Of a stretch of 6,927 nt of DNA, positions 5,443-6,927 are shown one piece after another. The position numbers were made by a program, and so were the translations under genes. This DNA comes from Synechococcales cyanobacterium PMM_0073 (lineage in GTDB: Bacteria > Cyanobacteriota > Cyanobacteriia > Elainellales > Elainellaceae). The DNA lies in assembly GCA_949127695.1 (NCBI GenBank), contig CASBQH010000420.1, forward strand, positions 1-6,927, read 5' to 3'. Each line of letters opens with the position of its first letter. Positions within the stretch are counted from its first letter, which is position 1. Below the pieces are notes generated by a model. The model searched no databases. It was not told the origin of the DNA and saw nothing but the letters and a program-made list of their open reading frames with translations.

Positions 5443-6582
5443 ATGCAGTTTATTGACCAAGCAAAAATTGAAGTAAAGGCGGGCAGCGGCGGCGATGGCA
5501 TGGTGTCATTCCGGCGTGAGAAATATGTGCCTGCGGGCGGCCCCTCAGGCGGCAACGGGGGGCGCGGCGGCTCGGTGGTTTTGGCGTCTGTCGAAAATCT
5601 GCAAACCCTGCTGGACTTTCGCTATCTGCGAATTTTTAAGGCTGAGGATGGCAAAAAGGGCGGCATTAAAAACATGACGGGAGCTTCAGGCAACCATCTG
5701 CGCGTCGAAGTGCCCTGCGGTACGGTGATCTATGATGCTGAGAGCGACGAGATTCTGGGTGATTTAACCTACAGCGGCCAGGAACTCTGCATTGCCAAAG
5801 GCGGCAAAGGCGGCTTGGGCAACAGTCATTTTCTCAGCAACAACAATCGTGCCCCAGAGCGTGCCCTGCCGGGACTGCCGGGAGAGGAGCGGATGATTCG
5901 GCTGGAGCTGAAGCTGCTGGCGGAAGTCGGCATTATTGGCCTCCCCAATGCCGGCAAATCGACCTTAATTTCGGCGCTCTCGGCGGCTCGCCCCAAAGTG
6001 GCTGACTACCCCTTCACCACGCTAGTGCCCAACTTAGGCGTGGTACGAAAGCCCAGCGGCGATGGCACTGTCTTTGCTGATATTCCTGGCCTGATTGAAG
6101 GCGCGCATCAGGGTACAGGACTGGGGCATGACTTTTTGCGCCATATTGAGCGCACTCGGCTGCTGCTGCATCTGGTTGACGTGACTCAGCCCGATCCAGT
6201 TGCCGCCTACCAAACCATTCAAGCTGAGCTGCAAGCCTACGGACGCGGCCTTGCTGAACGACCGCAGATTTTGGCGCTGAACAAAACTGACGCTTTGCCA
6301 GCAGATAGCTCGCTGCCGCAGGAGCTGGCCGATCAGCTGCGCCTGCTGAGCGACGATCCAATTTTTGTGATCTCAGCGGTGGCAGGCATTGGACTAGAGC
6401 CAATGCTGCAAGCAATTTGGCGACAGCTTGAACTCGCAGCGCCAGTAGATTTGCCTCAGATGCCCCTAGAAAACCATCTAGCAGATCAAGCGACTGACGA
6501 CGCAGAGAAACAGACTCAAGAGGATGCTGCTGCCTCAATGCTTGAGCTGGCGAGCGAACCAACTGGCGCTGGGCTGGAGTAG
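5443..6582 (+). CDS. obgE: GTPase ObgE/CgtA
   Basis: This 379-residue essential GTPase binds the 50S ribosomal subunit and couples ribosome assembly to stress and growth control. Residues 1-159 form the glycine-rich Obg fold ([19 protein letters not shown] at 12-30, [14 protein letters not shown] at 32-45, [11 protein letters not shown] at 120-130). The G domain follows: G1 GLPNAGKST (166-174), switch [12 protein letters not shown] (189-199), G3 DIPGLIEGA (213-221), G4 NKTD (280-283) and G5 SAVAG (311-315). After about 335 there is only a short acidic, Gln/Ala-rich tail, without the OCT domain found in some Gram-positive Obg proteins. All nucleotide-binding residues are intact. The gene is divergent from gmd and converges on the next gene with a 3-base gap. 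No terminator is visible at its end. The identification is certain. Confidence 0.98.
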   Translation: MQFIDQAKIEVKAGSGGDGMVSFRREKYVPAGGPSGGNGGRGGSVVLASVENLQTLLDFRYLRIFKAEDGKKGGIKNMTGASGNHLRVEVPCGTVIYDAESDEILGDLTYSGQELCIAKGGKGGLGNSHFLSNNNRAPERALPGLPGEERMIRLELKLLAEVGIIGLPNAGKSTLISALSAARPKVADYPFTTLVPNLGVVRKPSGDGTVFADIPGLIEGAHQGTGLGHDFLRHIERTRLLLHLVDVTQPDPVAAYQTIQAELQAYGRGLAERPQILALNKTDALPADSSLPQELADQLRLLSDDPIFVISAVAGIGLEPMLQAIWRQLELAAPVDLPQMPLENHLADQATDDAEKQTQEDAAASMLELASEPTGAGLE

Positions 6583-6585
6583 CGG

Positions 6586-6819
6586 CTAAGATTCATCCCA
6601 AGATTCAACGGCCAGCAGGTCGCTGATTGGGTCTTGCATTGAGAAGTCAAAGTCTTGTAGCTCTTGCTTCCAATGCGACCATTCGTCCCCATACAGCAGG
6701 GCGATCTTCCAAATGCTGTCTGCGGGCTTAACTGCCTTAGACTGCACCAGAGAGCGCACCTGCCGCTGAAATTTTTCCATGGGATGAGCAACCGGCGGGG
6801 TCATAACACCTTCAGTCAT
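6586..6819 (-). CDS. Conserved short cyanobacterial protein, DUF4327-like
   Basis: This is a 77-residue soluble protein of unknown function. The core KFQRQVRSLVQSKAVKPADS (16-35), then IWKIALLYGDEWSHWKQEL (36-54) and FSMQDPISDLLAVESW (58-73), looks like the cyanobacterial DUF4327 pattern (helix with VRxLV, a central EW, an acidic end). The family name is from memory of the pattern and is less sure than the gene itself. Three in-frame ATGs exist (6819, 6804, 6780). The first is adopted, but it lacks a ribosome binding site, and the conserved part begins at HPMEKF (12-17), so a later start is possible. A minus-strand promoter lies about 40 bases upstream. It converges with obgE, stop codons 3 bases apart, so antisense read-through between the two is possible. 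No membrane segment, metal site or catalytic motif is seen. Confidence 0.82.
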   Translation of the reverse strand: MTEGVMTPPVAHPMEKFQRQVRSLVQSKAVKPADSIWKIALLYGDEWSHWKQELQDFDFSMQDPISDLLAVESWDES

Positions 6820-6860
6820 AAAATCGCTATTTTTTCAAATGCTGAGTAAGAGAGAGATCG

Positions 6861-6889
6861 ACTATCTGACGAAACGCACTAGGAGTCAA
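6861..6889 (-). promoter_or_regulatory. Promoter for the DUF4327-like gene
   Basis: On the minus strand, TTGACT (6889-6884) and GATAGT (6866-6861) are 17 bases apart, matching consensus at five and four of six positions. The predicted start near 6854 gives a leader of about 35 bases. The rest of 6820-6927 holds no supported gene. Confidence 0.5.
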
Positions 6890-6927
6890 TCTGAAGCGTT
6901 GACAACGTCTGTCTGTAGCGCTCTCCA

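Noticed and set aside
6014..6562. Minus-strand open frame of 182 codons opposite obgE
   Set aside because: It mirrors the conserved G domain of obgE and has no domain or ribosome binding site.
6839..6927. Plus-strand frame from ATG at 6839, open to the right edge (29 codons)
   Set aside because: It has no ribosome binding site or recognisable motif and overlaps the minus-strand promoter; it is too short to support.
6889..6927. Possible end of an upstream minus-strand gene at the right edge
   Set aside because: All three minus frames are open at the edge for only 13-32 codons, so none can be preferred.
1..6927. CRISPR array, tRNA, rRNA, insertion sequence or HIP1 sites
   Set aside because: No spaced direct repeats, cloverleaf, transposase or terminal inverted repeats were seen. 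The closest HIP1-like string is CCGATCGC near 809, which is imperfect.

Overview
The window looks like chromosomal DNA from a cyanobacterium. The evidence is the set of genes: a Hik2/CSK-type sensor kinase, a DUF3155 protein, a short DUF4327-like protein and a cyanobacterial-style ObgE without a C-terminal domain. By general impression this is a moderately GC-rich filamentous or Leptolyngbya-like strain, but the genus is inference. No perfect copy of the cyanobacterial HIP1 palindrome (GCGATCGC) was found by eye.

Left part, minus strand (1-1480). A GAF-type sensor histidine kinase of the Hik2 / chloroplast sensor kinase kind is followed, with a 14-base overlap, by the first 41 codons of an alpha-E domain protein that runs off the left edge. 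The junction is unusual: the alpha-E protein lacks its usual first residues, and the end of the kinase reads as the missing segment one frame away.

Centre left, plus strand (1481-2940). A 386-base intergenic region holds two different tandem repeats, a clear sigma-70-type promoter and a cluster of GTTACA-type sites in the leader of a DUF3155 gene that starts at TTG. A 306-base gap with a very long GNRA-capped hairpin follows, then a small TPR protein.

Centre, minus strand (2967-5081). gmd and fcl together convert GDP-D-mannose to GDP-L-fucose for polysaccharide and glycan synthesis. They are separated by a canonical rho-independent terminator, so fcl expression depends on read-through or on its own promoter.

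Right part (5082-6927). A 361-base divergent intergenic region with a perfect 14-base palindrome leads into obgE, the ribosome-associated GTPase. obgE meets, tail to tail and 3 bases apart, a minus-strand gene for a 77-residue conserved cyanobacterial protein, which has its own promoter near the right edge.

Most genes are conserved housekeeping genes. The less ordinary signals are the kinase/alpha-E junction, the DUF3155 leader, the long hairpin and the terminator inside the GDP-fucose pair.
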